64,000 nucleotides of DNA from Elioraea tepidiphila DSM 17972. Its GTDB lineage: Bacteria > Pseudomonadota > Alphaproteobacteria > Acetobacterales > Acetobacteraceae. The stretch is taken from assembly GCF_000378465.1 (NCBI RefSeq), contig NZ_KB899929.1, forward strand, positions 31,276-95,275, in the 5' to 3' direction. Position 1 is the first letter of the stretch; each line of letters starts with the position of its first letter. Made by a program: the position numbers and the translations under genes. Positions 63,727 through 64,000 of the stretch are shown here, in pieces. The notes below the pieces were generated by a model. That model was not told the DNA's origin. It made no database searches and was given only the letters and a program-made list of their open reading frames with translations.

Positions 63727-64000
63727 GAGCCTGATTCCTTCTGGTGGAATCGGATTGGGTGTTCCGGCGCGTTTGGTTTTCTGATTCAAGCTGCTGGCTG
63801 GGCTGGAGGCCAGCAGCCGATGACCCGAGCCCTGTCCTGTGATCTGCGTGATCGCGTCGTGGCGGCCATGCGGAATGGCGCGAGTTGCCGCGAGGCGGCC
63901 AAGCTGTTCTCGGTGAGCGTGGCGAGCGCGGTGCGTTGGTCGCAGTTGTATCGCGCGACCGGCAGCACGGCGCCGCGGCCTCATGGTGCGCGGCGACGCC
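63727..64000 (+). mobile_element. Left end of an IS630-type insertion sequence, truncated by window
   Basis: The end begins GAGCCTGATTCC after a TA at 63725-63726, as expected for IS630 family elements that insert at TA. Inside is an inverted repeat GATTCC (63733-63738) / GGAATC (63746-63751), then the transposase start at 63820. The right end lies outside the window. Confidence 0.75.
63820..64000 (+). CDS. IS630-type transposase, N-terminal part
   Basis: The first 60 codons read TRALSCDLRDRVVAAMRNG followed by ASCREAAKLFSVSVASAVRW, which is the helix-turn-helix DNA-binding domain of IS630/ISRj-like transposases. The frame is open at base 64000. The catalytic DDE domain is beyond the window, so activity cannot be judged. 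Start ATG at 63820 lies inside the IS end. Confidence 0.85.
   Translation, partial: MTRALSCDLRDRVVAAMRNGASCREAAKLFSVSVASAVRWSQLYRATGSTAPRPHGARRR

Overview
The window is about 70% G+C, densely coded and almost free of intergenic DNA; with the starts chosen here no gene-free stretch exceeds 300 bases. Protein families (Cys-type Tat-exported formate dehydrogenase with DUF3305/DUF3306 partners, several Bug/TctC binding proteins, cvpA-purF, stand-alone dnaE2, an IS630-type element) point to an alphaproteobacterium, most likely Rhodospirillales/Acetobacteraceae-like. That placement is an inference from gene content and codon use, not from a marker gene. No rRNA, tRNA or CRISPR array was seen.

Layout. 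1-5.3 kb: a minus-strand run radA-cvpA-purF-SDR-epimerase. 5.4-7.4 kb: a Bug binding protein plus a PuuE-like deacetylase, visibly less GC-rich than the flanks. 7.7-14.2 kb: pgi-mutL (overlapping), a beta-lactamase-fold serine hydrolase and a family 5 solute-binding protein. 14.2-17.1 kb: glyoxylate carboligase divergent from an IclR regulator, separated by an AT-rich region with repeated half-palindromes. 17-20 kb: two small membrane/exported proteins, a TetR/COQ9-like protein and a MATE exporter. 20.1-27.8 kb: a spermidine/putrescine-type ABC transporter followed by an RraA-like protein, a flavin-binding protein, an FtsH protease and a TIM-barrel isomerase. 27.8-33.1 kb: sufE, then a three-gene 2-oxoacid:ferredoxin oxidoreductase operon with a GltD-like flavoprotein starting at TTG.

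33.3-41.7 kb is a catabolic block: gamma-glutamyltransferase, deacetylase, isochorismatase-type amidohydrolase, two Bug proteins, and a nitrile hydratase/thiocyanate hydrolase-like fusion gene overlapping an amidase gene. The fusion joins a ScnB/NHase-beta N-terminal domain to a cobalt-type NHase alpha domain through a His/Asp-rich linker, while the beta C-terminal domain is absent from the window; I rate this the most unusual object here.

41.7-54.8 kb is a formate dehydrogenase locus: a polyferredoxin, a degenerate biotin/lipoate-ligase-like protein lacking the catalytic lysine, four proteins of unknown function, a TorD-like chaperone, a small Tat protein, the catalytic, Fe-S and cytochrome b subunits, then mobB and moeA for molybdenum cofactor. 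54.8-63.3 kb carries dnaE2 (without imuA/imuB), putA, a DksA/TraR-like zinc protein and a tartrate/malate-type dehydrogenase. The right edge holds a small unknown ORF with a good promoter and an 8-bp inverted repeat, then the left end of an IS630-type element cut by the window.
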